From an uncultured Bacilli bacterium (lineage in GTDB: Bacteria > Bacillota_I > Bacilli_A > RF39 > UBA660), in contig CANQZD010000002.1 in NCBI GenBank assembly GCA_947628275.1, forward strand, positions 1-37,272: a stretch of DNA of 37,272 bases, read 5' to 3'. This document shows, piece by piece, positions 15,134 through 23,674 of the stretch. Both the position numbers and the translations under genes were made by a program. A model generated the notes under the pieces. That model did no database searches, was not told the DNA's origin, and worked only from the letters and a program-made list of their open reading frames with translations. Numbering within the stretch: the stretch's first letter is position 1; each line of letters opens with the position of its first letter.

Positions 15134-16213
15134 ATGCAAGTAAATAATCTCAACAATAACCTAGGGGGGGGGGTTAGTCGTGCTACAATTTACGATTGGA
15201 CTAGATTATTTGCAACAATATTTGTTGTAATAGGGCATAGTGCATATTTAGAAATAAATTCTTTATATGGACATATTAACTATGTTTTACCATCATTTAC
15301 TAATTCGTTGTATACTAATCTATTACCTTTACTAGAAAAAGTAATAAGTGTTATCTACACATTTCATATGCCATTATTTTTTATTTTATCAGGGGCCGTT
15401 TTAGCACTTAAACCCTTAGGCTCATTTGAAAAAATATTTAAATCAAAAACTAAAAGATTGTTAATTCCTTATTTTATATATGGCTTATTATTTATGATTC
15501 CGATTAAATATTTTGGTAATTTTTATACCCTTAAATCACTACCAAAAGTAGTTAGTGGTTTTCTAATTGGTACTGAAGGTTCTCATTTATGGTTTTTACC
15601 AGCCCTTTTTTGGATTTTCATCATTTTTACTATTTTAAAAAAAGCTTGTCAGAAGTTTAATATAGATAATCCATATATCATTTTATTAATAAGTGGAATT
15701 ATTCAATTATTTTATCAATATATACCTTTCAACATTTTATGTTTACAAAATGGCATTCAATATATCTTTTGGTTTTCATTAGGCTATTGTTTTGAATATG
15801 AAAGGTCAAAATGTGAAAAATGGAATATGAAAAAAACTTGCTTAGCTTTTCTAATTTTATTAGCTATAGAGGTTTTAAATACAAAATTTAATTTAATAAA
15901 TCCCTTTTTTCTAATTATCTGTGGTTCATTTATGACTTATTTATTTGCTGATATATGTAACAGAGTATTTAAAAACGTTACTAATTCTAAAATTTGGAAA
16001 TTAATCATTAATAATTTATTCTTTGTTTATTTGTTTCATGACCCTTTAGAATATATTGTTTTAAGAGTTTTTATGAATTCACATTTGCTGAGTAGTGCAT
16101 TTGGGTGTATACTATATGTACTACTAAGAACTGTGGGAATATTTGCAATCAGCATTATCTTAGGCGAGGTAGTAGTATATTTAAAAAAATGTTTTAGTAA
16201 AATTTTAGATTAA
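15134..16213 (+). CDS. Acyltransferase family 3 membrane protein, possibly phase-variable
   Basis: 359 residues, about ten membrane helices. The family-3 (OafA/WecH-like) signature is at the start: YDWTRLFATIFVVIGHS (20-36) with the conserved His35, then FHMPLFFILSG. Such proteins O- or N-acylate, usually acetylate, surface sugars across the membrane. Codons 11-14 are GGG GGG GGG GTT within a run of ten G, far outside the base use of this genome. One base gained or lost would frameshift the protein before its first helix, and no close downstream start could rescue it. It lies within the sugar operon, so it probably decorates the operon's sugar. Confidence 0.9.
   Translation: MQVNNLNNNLGGGVSRATIYDWTRLFATIFVVIGHSAYLEINSLYGHINYVLPSFTNSLYTNLLPLLEKVISVIYTFHMPLFFILSGAVLALKPLGSFEKIFKSKTKRLLIPYFIYGLLFMIPIKYFGNFYTLKSLPKVVSGFLIGTEGSHLWFLPALFWIFIIFTILKKACQKFNIDNPYIILLISGIIQLFYQYIPFNILCLQNGIQYIFWFSLGYCFEYERSKCEKWNMKKTCLAFLILLAIEVLNTKFNLINPFFLIICGSFMTYLFADICNRVFKNVTNSKIWKLIINNLFFVYLFHDPLEYIVLRVFMNSHLLSSAFGCILYVLLRTVGIFAISIILGEVVVYLKKCFSKILD
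15164..15173 (+). repeat. G10 homopolymer tract at the start of the acyltransferase gene
   Basis: Ten consecutive G in codons 11-14 of the acyltransferase, the only G or C run of this size in the window. Tracts of this length in surface-glycan genes are classic slipped-strand phase-variation sites, for example in Campylobacter. The length given is in frame (gene ON). Confidence 0.85.
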
Positions 16214-16244
16214 AATTAATAGAAAGGCTATACAGGGTGTTGTA

Positions 16245-17360
16245 ATGGAGTACGATAAAATTATTATAGGAGCTGGAATATATGGATTATATGCAGCCTT
16301 ATATTGCGGTAAGAAAGGGGAAAAAGTTTTAGTCTTAGAAAAAGAGGATAATGCATTTAAAAGAGCAACATATATCAATCAAGCCCGAGTTCATATGGGT
16401 TATCATTATCCGAGAAGTTATTCTACAGCAATTAAATCAGCACATTATTTTGAAAGATTTAATCAAGATTATGGGTTTGCAATTTTATCAAGTTTTGACC
16501 AAGTCTATGCCACAAGTTCTAAATTTAGTTGGACAGACGCTAAACAATTTAAAAAATTTTGCCAAAATGCGGATATTTTGTGTGATGAAGTAAGCACAAG
16601 CAAATATTTTAAAGAAGGAATGTGTGATGGAGCTTTTCTTACTAAAGAATATACTTATGATGCTCAAATTTTAAAAGATTATTTTTTAAAAGAAATTAAA
16701 AAATATAAAAATGTAACTATAAAATTTAATGAAGATATTACTGATATTAAAAAACAATCTAAAACTTATGATATTAAAACTAATACCGGAATATATAAAA
16801 GTGGTTATGTTTTAAATGCAACTTATGCCAGTGTAAATCAAATTCACGAAATGCTTGGTTTTGAACCATTTAAAATTAAATATGAATTATGTGAAATCAT
16901 TTTATGTACGGTTCAAGAGAAATTTAAAAATGTTGGAATAACCGTCATGGATGGTCCATTTTTTTCAATTATGCCTTTTGGAAAAACTGGTTATCACTCT
17001 TTAACTAGCGTAACTTTTACTCCACATAAAACGTCATATGATAGTTGTCCAACCTTTGAATGTCAAAAAAATTTAAAAGATAATTATTGCAGTCCTCAAA
17101 AGTTAGGTAATTGTAATAATTGTCCTCATAAACCTCAAAGTGCTTGGCCATATATGTCTAACTTAGCCAAAAAGTATTTAAAAGATGAATTTGGCTTTGA
17201 ATATGTTGGCTCTTTATTTTCAATGAAACCAATTCTTAAAGCTAGTGAAATTGATGATTCAAGACCAACTGTAATTAAAAAATTTAGTACAAATCCAACT
17301 TTTATAAGTGTATTGTCTGGAAAGATTAATACTGTATATGATTTAGATGAGGTGTTATAA
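16245..17360 (+). CDS. FAD-dependent oxidoreductase (DAO-like) with a five-Cys cluster
   Basis: 371 residues. The dinucleotide motif IIIGAGIYGLYAA is at 6-18, LEKED at 31-35, then a strongly patterned QARVHMGYHYPRS (46-58) and a C-terminal SVLSGKINTVYDL typical of D-amino-acid-oxidase-like folds. It should oxidise an amine, alcohol or sugar group. A Cys-rich segment at 268-293 (C-x4-C-x8-C-x7-C-x2-C) could bind zinc or an iron-sulfur centre. Its place between the acyltransferase and glycosyltransferases suggests it changes the sugar or lipid-linked sugar. ATG 16245 has AGGGTG at 16234-16239. Its stop overlaps the next start by one base. Substrate unknown. Confidence 0.82.
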   Translation: MEYDKIIIGAGIYGLYAALYCGKKGEKVLVLEKEDNAFKRATYINQARVHMGYHYPRSYSTAIKSAHYFERFNQDYGFAILSSFDQVYATSSKFSWTDAKQFKKFCQNADILCDEVSTSKYFKEGMCDGAFLTKEYTYDAQILKDYFLKEIKKYKNVTIKFNEDITDIKKQSKTYDIKTNTGIYKSGYVLNATYASVNQIHEMLGFEPFKIKYELCEIILCTVQEKFKNVGITVMDGPFFSIMPFGKTGYHSLTSVTFTPHKTSYDSCPTFECQKNLKDNYCSPQKLGNCNNCPHKPQSAWPYMSNLAKKYLKDEFGFEYVGSLFSMKPILKASEIDDSRPTVIKKFSTNPTFISVLSGKINTVYDLDEVL

Positions 17361-18292
17361 TGAATAAAGAAAAAAATTTTATATCTGCAGTTGTATATGT
17401 TCGAAATGATGAAAAAATAATTAAAAAATTTGCGTCAAAGTTAGATCAGATATTAGCTGAAAAGTTCTTAAAATATGAAATTATTTTTGTTAATGATGAA
17501 TCTACAGATAAGTCATTAGAAGAAATTAAATTGTTTGCTGACACAGTTAAAAATGCTACTGTAAGTGTAGTTAATATGAGTTATTATCAAGGTTTAGAAT
17601 TGTCTATGAATGCTGGCGTTGATTTAGCAATTGGCGATTTTGTATATGAATTTGACAATGTTTATATGGATTATAATTTAGATTTAATTTTTGAAATTTA
17701 TAAAAAATCATTAGAAGGTTATGATATTGTTAATGCTAGTAGTAAAGCCAAAAGGAAAAAATCTTCATCTTTATTTTATAAATTATTTAATCGCTTTGCT
17801 AATTATCAATATAAAATTGATACTGAAACTTTTCGGATTGTTTCAAGAAGAGCTATCAATCGAATGAATGCAATGAATAAAACAATTCCTTATCGTAAAG
17901 CTATTCAGGCTAATTGTGGTTTAAAAATAACAACAATTTATTATGATATTATAAATAAAATCACTAAAAAAGTTGATAAACAATTAAAAAAAGAGCGTGG
18001 TAAAAATGCTTTTGATGCTTTAATATTATTTACTGATGTAAGTTATAAAGCTACAATTATTTTAACAATGATTATGTTTTTGTTTAGTTTATTTGGTAGT
18101 ATTTACACTCTAGTTGTTTTCTTTACTAAACAAACAGTTGAGGGCTGGGCTTCAACGATGTTATTCATGTCTTTTGGTTTTACTGGGGTATTTCTAATTT
18201 ATGCAATTATAATTAAATATTTATCAATAATTTTAAATTTAATATTTAAAAAAGCTAATTATTTAATTGAATCTATTGATAAATTAAATTAA
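17360..18292 (+). CDS. Membrane family 2 glycosyltransferase (GtrB/ArnC-like)
   Basis: 310 residues. Soluble GT-A domain (about 1-225) with FVNDESTDKS (43-52), YYQGLELSMNAG (75-86) and FRIVSRRAI. Two membrane helices follow at about 232-253 and 266-290, as in GtrB, ArnC and CsbB enzymes that make polyprenyl-phosphate sugars. The DxD-like motif is unusual: EFDNVYMD (97-104), where Asp99 is kept but the second Asp is replaced by Val101. It is followed directly by two SMR-type half-flippases and a GT-C protein, the same functional order as ArnC-ArnE/F-ArnT or CsbB-GtcA-YfhO, so it most likely makes an undecaprenyl-phosphate sugar. Confidence 0.87.
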   Translation: MNKEKNFISAVVYVRNDEKIIKKFASKLDQILAEKFLKYEIIFVNDESTDKSLEEIKLFADTVKNATVSVVNMSYYQGLELSMNAGVDLAIGDFVYEFDNVYMDYNLDLIFEIYKKSLEGYDIVNASSKAKRKKSSSLFYKLFNRFANYQYKIDTETFRIVSRRAINRMNAMNKTIPYRKAIQANCGLKITTIYYDIINKITKKVDKQLKKERGKNAFDALILFTDVSYKATIILTMIMFLFSLFGSIYTLVVFFTKQTVEGWASTMLFMSFGFTGVFLIYAIIIKYLSIILNLIFKKANYLIESIDKLN

Positions 18293-18307
18293 GAAAGAGT
18301 GATATAA

Positions 18308-18649
18308 TTGATTAATTCATTAAAAAAAAATAAAAAAGGAATAATAATTATGTTATTATCTTCTTTTTGTGTATGCGTAGGACAATTATTTTGGAAATTA
18401 TCTGTTGATAATAATCTTTTATACTTGTTAGTTGGCTTTGGACTATATGGTTTAGGAGCTTTGCTTATGCTTTATGCATATAAATTTGGGAGCCTATCAG
18501 TTTTACAACCAATGTTAAGTGCTAATTATATTTTTACCATTATTTTAGCTTCGATAGTTTTAAAAGAACAAATATTTTGGTATGATTTCTTAGGTATTAT
18601 AATTATTATAATTGGTGTCGTTTTAATCGGAGGTGGCGATAATGATTAA
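18308..18649 (+). CDS. SMR/EamA half-transporter, ArnE/F-like flippase subunit 1
   Basis: 113 residues, four membrane helices (about 12-31, 36-57, 63-82, 88-107). SMR/EamA fold with GQLFWKLS, LSVLQPML and LGIIIIIIGVVL. Start is TTG 18308 with GAGTGAT just upstream; no ATG is available. Members encoded next to GtrB-type transferases flip polyprenyl-phosphate sugars as heterodimers. It overlaps the next, similar gene by 8 bases, so a 1:1 heterodimer is likely. Confidence 0.82.
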   Translation: MINSLKKNKKGIIIMLLSSFCVCVGQLFWKLSVDNNLLYLLVGFGLYGLGALLMLYAYKFGSLSVLQPMLSANYIFTIILASIVLKEQIFWYDFLGIIIIIIGVVLIGGGDND

Positions 18650-18971
18650 ATATTATTTATTGCTAGTTTTAATGACTTTAATTGGTGCAGTAGCCTCATT
18701 TTTCTTAAAAAAAGCTTCAAAAAGTCAAACCATCTTAAAACTTATCAAAAATTATAATCTTTATTTAGGGGGTTTTTTATATTTATTATCAGCAGTATTA
18801 AATATTTACTTATTAAAGTATTTAGATTATTCACTTGTCTTACCAATGACATCAATAACTTATATTTGGACTTTAATTATTTCATATCAATTTTTAAAAG
18901 AAAAAATAAGTTTAAAGAAAATTATAGGGGTTTTTATTATTATCACTGGTGTAATCATATTAGCAATATAG
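18642..18971 (+). CDS. SMR/EamA half-transporter, ArnE/F-like flippase subunit 2
   Basis: 109 residues from ATG 18642. The GTG at 18633 is within the ribosome site GGAGGTGG and is not used as the start. Four membrane helices; motifs GAVASFFLKKAS, LDYSLVLPMTSITYIW and LKEKISLKKIIGVFIIITGV are typical of ArnE/ArnF-like flippases. Together with the previous gene it would move a lipid-linked sugar to the outer face for the GT-C proteins that follow. Confidence 0.85.
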   Translation: MIKYYLLLVLMTLIGAVASFFLKKASKSQTILKLIKNYNLYLGGFLYLLSAVLNIYLLKYLDYSLVLPMTSITYIWTLIISYQFLKEKISLKKIIGVFIIITGVIILAI

Positions 18972-18980
18972 GAGGAAATT

Positions 18981-20561
18981 ATGAAGTATATAAAAAAATA
19001 TTATATTTATGCAATTGTATTTTTACTGATAGGTTTAAGTATTTTTTTTAGATTACCTAAAGAAAATAAAACTTATAAAAATGGCGATGCAACTTATCAT
19101 ACTTTACTAACTATTAAAGCCTATGATGAAAATCCAATTAGTGTTCATAAATTTTTACCTATAGTTTCTTTAGGAAATAAAGAGGATAAAGAAATTATTT
19201 GGGGAGCAACAGTAAAAGATGCTCAAGGAAATTATTACTATACTTCTTTTTCAGCCGCAGGTTTTATTTGCCCATACATATTTATGAAATTATTTTCTCT
19301 ACCAATTAATGAATCTAGTTTATATATTTTTAATAGTATAATTTTAATTATTTCTTTATTTTTAACAATTAAATTAATGCTAAAATTATTTTCTAAATAT
19401 TTATCTAAAAATTTTATAATTATTTTAGCCACTTTAATTTACTTGTTTCAAATTGAAGTAATGCATTCCCAAGGAGTGATTTATTGGGTTCATTCACTTA
19501 TGCAAGTATTGTTATTAGCTCATTTTATAACTTTTTTGAACTATGATAAAAATAAAAAGAATAAAGTTTTATTTTATTTATTATGTTTAATCTTGCCTTA
19601 TGTTGAGTGGACTGGTTTTGTTAGTAATGCCGCAATGATGTTATTACTATTTATTAAAAATTATCAAAAAGCGAAAAAAGTAAATTTAAAAACATTTAAA
19701 GAACCATTTATTGTTGGTATCATAACAGTTATATCATTATTATTGTTTGTGGGCCATTATTTATTAAATATTGAATTTTCTGTTGTTATTGAAGCAATGT
19801 ATCATCGTTTTTTTGCTAGAAATGCAATTTCTAAGATTGCAAGTATTAAAGGTTTAATAAAAGGATATATTTCTTCATATAAGTATTTAATAGCTTTAAT
19901 AAGTATTTTATTATTTTCGATATGCTTATTAAAAAAATATCGTCAAAGTTTTTTTAAATTATTAAAAGAATATGCATATCCACTTATCTTTTTTACCATT
20001 ATTATTTTAGAAAATCTTTTATTGATGCAACATGCTACTGAATATAGTTTTGATCGTTTAAAAATTATTTTCCTTTTAATTATTTTGGTATTCATTATTA
20101 TAATTACTGTTAATAATCAAAATAAAGATGATAAGTTTTTTGCAACATACATTTTGGTATTTATTACTTGTATAGCTGCTTTAAATAGTTATAATTATCT
20201 TCATAAAAATGAATATATTTCTAATTTTAAATATACTGCTAAAAATAATTTAATAGCTGATTATATTAAAGCAAATTATAATTATGAAAATAGTATTTTA
20301 ACTAGTCCATATTTTGTTAGGGGCTATCTAAATCTACTATTTGATCGGGGAATATATGAACTAGTTCAATATAATAGTGCTGATTATAATGAATTAAAAG
20401 AGCTAGCAATTGCCAAAAATAAACAATATCTTCTTAGTATAGATTGTATTAGTACAGAAAAAAGCCAAATAACTAATGTTTATGTTAGTGATTTAAAAAA
20501 TAAAAAAGAATACAAATTAAATACTAATAAATCAGATATTACACTTGAGGAAATAAAATAA
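18981..20561 (+). CDS. GT-C fold membrane glycosyltransferase-like protein
   Basis: 526 residues with about eleven membrane helices. After the first helix the extracytoplasmic loop contains NGDATYH (about 35-41), in the position where GT-C enzymes keep their catalytic acidic residues. A smaller extracytoplasmic domain closes the C-terminus. It begins 9 bases after the flippase pair, with GGAGG upstream. Likely uses a polyprenyl-phosphate sugar on the outer face to modify a glycan or another surface polymer. The family is inferred from topology and context, not from a signature I can name. Confidence 0.7.
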   Translation: MKYIKKYYIYAIVFLLIGLSIFFRLPKENKTYKNGDATYHTLLTIKAYDENPISVHKFLPIVSLGNKEDKEIIWGATVKDAQGNYYYTSFSAAGFICPYIFMKLFSLPINESSLYIFNSIILIISLFLTIKLMLKLFSKYLSKNFIIILATLIYLFQIEVMHSQGVIYWVHSLMQVLLLAHFITFLNYDKNKKNKVLFYLLCLILPYVEWTGFVSNAAMMLLLFIKNYQKAKKVNLKTFKEPFIVGIITVISLLLFVGHYLLNIEFSVVIEAMYHRFFARNAISKIASIKGLIKGYISSYKYLIALISILLFSICLLKKYRQSFFKLLKEYAYPLIFFTIIILENLLLMQHATEYSFDRLKIIFLLIILVFIIIITVNNQNKDDKFFATYILVFITCIAALNSYNYLHKNEYISNFKYTAKNNLIADYIKANYNYENSILTSPYFVRGYLNLLFDRGIYELVQYNSADYNELKELAIAKNKQYLLSIDCISTEKSQITNVYVSDLKNKKEYKLNTNKSDITLEEIK

Positions 20562-20598
20562 GATAAATGAGGGGTCAAATAAAAGGGAGTATGATAGA

Positions 20599-22896
20599 AT
20601 GAAGCATATCAAAAATAGCTTAAAAAATTTAAAAAAAGATAAGCGGAAAATTTCAACTATTGTTATGATTAGTCTCTTAATAATCTTAGCATTTATTGTT
20701 GGAATTAAAAGAATTCAATTTTCTGATTTTAATCCAATTAATGGTGATTTTCAAAATTATAATCCGGTAAGAAGATTTTTAACAGGTCAAATTCCTTTTA
20801 AAGATTTTAGCGTTTATCTAGGAATAGGACATATGTTAACCTTTTCTTTTATGCAATTAATATTGGGAATATTTTTTGGTAATAACTTTACAACTAGTTT
20901 GCTTGTTACCAATATGACAACCTTTATGGCATTTGAATTAACAGTTTTTTTGATTAGTTATTTTATCTTAAAAAATAAAAAGGGAGCTTTTTTAACAACA
21001 TTAATTTTTGCAATGGTAAATATTATTAGACCTCAATTTATTATTAATAATTTAGATGCTTTATTTGTAAGTGCTTTAAATTTTGGCTTAGAACCTGGTT
21101 TATCGGCAAGATTAATAAGAGTTATAATAGCTCCGCTTGCTACTATATTATTATTAGTGATGTTTAAAAAAACTAATAATTTAAAATCACAAAAGATTAA
21201 AAATGTTAATTTATTAAGAAAAGCTTTATTTGCTATAATTGGTGGAGCATGTATTGCTTGGAGTAATGATGGTGGAATTGCCACTTATATAAGTGTTTCT
21301 TTTGTTTTCTTCTTGTTTTTGATTAAAGAACATCAAAAAAATATCAAAGCTATTGTTAAAGATGTTTTAATATATATTGGCATTAGTCTTTTAAGTTTTT
21401 TTGCAGTTTTGTTAATTGTAACTAGAGGACATATTTTATCTTGGTTTAATTTTACTTTTCAAATTAGTTCTTATCAAAAATGGTATTATTATGAAGCTCC
21501 AGATAAGTTAAATATTTCACTTTTAGATATTGATTTAAATATTTATAATGTTTTATTAGGAGTAATTGCAGTTTATTACATTTATAGGTTTTTTAAAACT
21601 AAAGATAAAAAAAGTTATATAAATTATGCTATGCTACTTATTATTATTTTATCATCAATTATAAGTTGTTATTTATATCAATTTTTATCTGGTGGAACAT
21701 CAAAGGATATGATAATGCTTCTTTTAATGATTATTTTCTTTAGTTATGTTGTTAAAATTGTTTATCAAATGCTTGCTAACAATGAAAATAAAACTATTAT
21801 AGTTAAATCTCTTAAAGTTGCAACAATTATATGTGCTGTGGCTGTTATAATTAATAATACTGGAACAATTATTTCTAATATTCGAGAACGTAAAGCTAAA
21901 GTTTGGAATAATAATGCGGTATATATTAAAGAATTAGGTGGTTATTTTTCTGAATATGGTAAAAGTATCCAGAAAGTTATTAAAAATCTTGGTGATAAAA
22001 AATTATTTTCAACGTATGCAACTGCAATTGAAACTGCAACTAATCAATTTCATCCAACCGGTTTTGACTATATAATTCATTGTATGGGCGATAAACAACG
22101 TGAAGAATATCTAAAAGTTTTTAATGAAGGTAATTTTGATTATGTTACAACTGTTGATAAACAAAATGTGCCAGTTAGCAAATGGATATTGAATGCCAAT
22201 TGGTTCTTTTACCGTGAATTATATCAACATTATAAACCAGTATTTAGTACTGATTATAATGTTTTTTGGGAAAAAACTAATGAAGATTTAACAACTCATG
22301 AAAAAGCTAAATTAACTTACGAAAAAGTAAACGACCATACATATAATATTACGGTAACTACTGATGACAAATCATTTTCTGGTTTAGCGGATATTAAACT
22401 TGCTTATAATACAAAATTTAAAAAAAGTTTTTTCAAAAATTTAAACATTAATAAATATGTATATGTAAAAGATATAACCGGTAAAACTATTTTAAATGAT
22501 AAAACTGAAATGATTAATTATAATATTCCTGATTCTAAAGAAGAATATTATATTCCTATTACGATTATTAATGGTGTTGGTAAAATTCAAATTACTAGTT
22601 ATCCGCTTGCTAATTCTAAATTAAATATTGAAAATATTGAACTGCTTAATATTTATAATGGCTTACTTAAATATGGTTTATTAAGTAAAGATAAAAAAAT
22701 AAGCAATAATACTTTGTATGTTGATTATAATGATGAAAATAAAATTCTTTTTGAAAATGTCAAGAAAATTAAAATAAATGATATTGAAGAAGAAGTTTTA
22801 AAATATAAAGTAAATGGTAATTATATTGAACTTCAAGTTGCTAAAAATGCCGATAAATTTGCATATCCTAATTATTTTGAAATTATTAAAAATTAG
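20599..22896 (+). CDS. Large GT-C-like membrane protein with C-terminal extracytoplasmic domain
   Basis: 765 residues. About eleven membrane helices in the first 435 residues, with an early outside loop holding NGDFQNYNPVRRFLTGQIPF (48-67) where GT-C catalytic acids are expected. A soluble region of about 330 residues, probably beta-rich, follows. Ribosome site GGGAG at 20584-20588. Last gene of unit A, followed at once by a terminator. Probably a second extracytoplasmic sugar transferase or a polymer-modifying enzyme. Similar in plan, though not clearly in sequence, to the large protein at 30763. Confidence 0.68.
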   Translation: MKHIKNSLKNLKKDKRKISTIVMISLLIILAFIVGIKRIQFSDFNPINGDFQNYNPVRRFLTGQIPFKDFSVYLGIGHMLTFSFMQLILGIFFGNNFTTSLLVTNMTTFMAFELTVFLISYFILKNKKGAFLTTLIFAMVNIIRPQFIINNLDALFVSALNFGLEPGLSARLIRVIIAPLATILLLVMFKKTNNLKSQKIKNVNLLRKALFAIIGGACIAWSNDGGIATYISVSFVFFLFLIKEHQKNIKAIVKDVLIYIGISLLSFFAVLLIVTRGHILSWFNFTFQISSYQKWYYYEAPDKLNISLLDIDLNIYNVLLGVIAVYYIYRFFKTKDKKSYINYAMLLIIILSSIISCYLYQFLSGGTSKDMIMLLLMIIFFSYVVKIVYQMLANNENKTIIVKSLKVATIICAVAVIINNTGTIISNIRERKAKVWNNNAVYIKELGGYFSEYGKSIQKVIKNLGDKKLFSTYATAIETATNQFHPTGFDYIIHCMGDKQREEYLKVFNEGNFDYVTTVDKQNVPVSKWILNANWFFYRELYQHYKPVFSTDYNVFWEKTNEDLTTHEKAKLTYEKVNDHTYNITVTTDDKSFSGLADIKLAYNTKFKKSFFKNLNINKYVYVKDITGKTILNDKTEMINYNIPDSKEEYYIPITIINGVGKIQITSYPLANSKLNIENIELLNIYNGLLKYGLLSKDKKISNNTLYVDYNDENKILFENVKKIKINDIEEEVLKYKVNGNYIELQVAKNADKFAYPNYFEIIKN

Positions 22897-22925
22897 ATGG
22901 TTTTTCTTAAATCATCCTTTTTATT
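22896..22925 (+). terminator. Terminator of glycan unit A
   Basis: GATGGTTT (22896-22903) pairs with AAATCATC (22909-22916) with one G-T wobble, followed by CTTTTTATTT. It overlaps the stop codon of the last gene. Confidence 0.7.
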
Positions 22926-22960
22926 TGTAACTTAAAAAAAATATGTATCTGTAAAATTAC

Positions 22961-22989
22961 TTGAACTAGTTAAATAATGATGTTACAAT
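22961..22989 (+). promoter_or_regulatory. Sigma-A promoter of glycan unit B
   Basis: -35 TTGAAC (22961-22966), 17-base spacer, -10 TACAAT (22984-22989). It starts a new unit after the unit A terminator. Confidence 0.7.
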
Positions 22990-23029
22990 TGATATACATA
23001 ACTAATATTCAAATGTTTAGGTGGTTTTA

Positions 23030-23674
23030 ATGAAAGGAAAGAAGCAAGTTAGAGAAAAAATATATTTATTTATTAAAAGAATCTTTGATATAATTTGCAG
23101 TATTGTAGGAATTATCTTTTTGATTCCCCTGACAATAATAGTTAAATTATGTTATATCTTAACTGGTGATTTTTCTAGTATCTTTTATACCCAAAAAAGA
23201 ATAGGCCAACATGGAAAAATATTTAACCTTTATAAATATCGGACGATGGTTTTAAATGCTGATGATATAATTGAAAAATGGTTAGAAGAAAATCCTGATA
23301 TCAGAAAAGAATATTTAAAAAATCGGAAATTAAAAAATGATCCGCGTATTACTAAAATTGGTCGACTTTTAAGAATTGCTTCATTAGATGAATTCCCACA
23401 ATTTGTAAATGTCTTAAAAGGCGAGATGAGTTTAATTGGGAATCGTCCTTACATGTTAAGAGAAAAAAAAGATATGGGTAAATATTATGAAGACATTGTT
23501 AAAACCAAGCCAGGTATAACTGGGTTATGGCAAGTCAGTGGTCGAAATGCTACAACTTTTAAGAAAAGATTGCAATTAGAGCAAAAATATTCGAAAACTT
23601 GTTCAATTAAATTAGATATAAAAATTTTACTTAAAACATTTGTAACAGTATTAAAAAGGGATGGAGCATTGTAA
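23030..23674 (+). CDS. Bacterial sugar transferase (polyprenyl-phosphate monotopic phosphoglycosyltransferase)
   Basis: 214 residues from ATG 23030. The GTG at 23021 belongs to the ribosome site AGGTGG. Initiating enzyme that puts a sugar-phosphate from a UDP-sugar on undecaprenyl phosphate at the inner face. A re-entrant or membrane helix spans about 15-45. The catalytic domain has KIFNLYKYRTM (63-73), ND-RITKIGR (103-112), the Asp-Glu dyad in SLDEFPQF (118-125), MSLIGNRP (133-140) and PGITGLWQVSGRN (161-173). This is the short WbaP/EpsL/TuaA-like form. It should start the repeat unit finished by units C and D. It overlaps the next start by one base. Confidence 0.93.
   Translation: MKGKKQVREKIYLFIKRIFDIICSIVGIIFLIPLTIIVKLCYILTGDFSSIFYTQKRIGQHGKIFNLYKYRTMVLNADDIIEKWLEENPDIRKEYLKNRKLKNDPRITKIGRLLRIASLDEFPQFVNVLKGEMSLIGNRPYMLREKKDMGKYYEDIVKTKPGITGLWQVSGRNATTFKKRLQLEQKYSKTCSIKLDIKILLKTFVTVLKRDGAL

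Noticed and set aside
16351-16593. Plus-strand open frame of 80 codons in another frame
   Set aside because: Embedded in the FAD oxidoreductase gene, which has strong motifs in its own frame.
21033-21284. Minus-strand open frame of 83 codons
   Set aside because: Antisense to a membrane-helix region of the large GT-C-like gene; composition is what complementing membrane codons gives.
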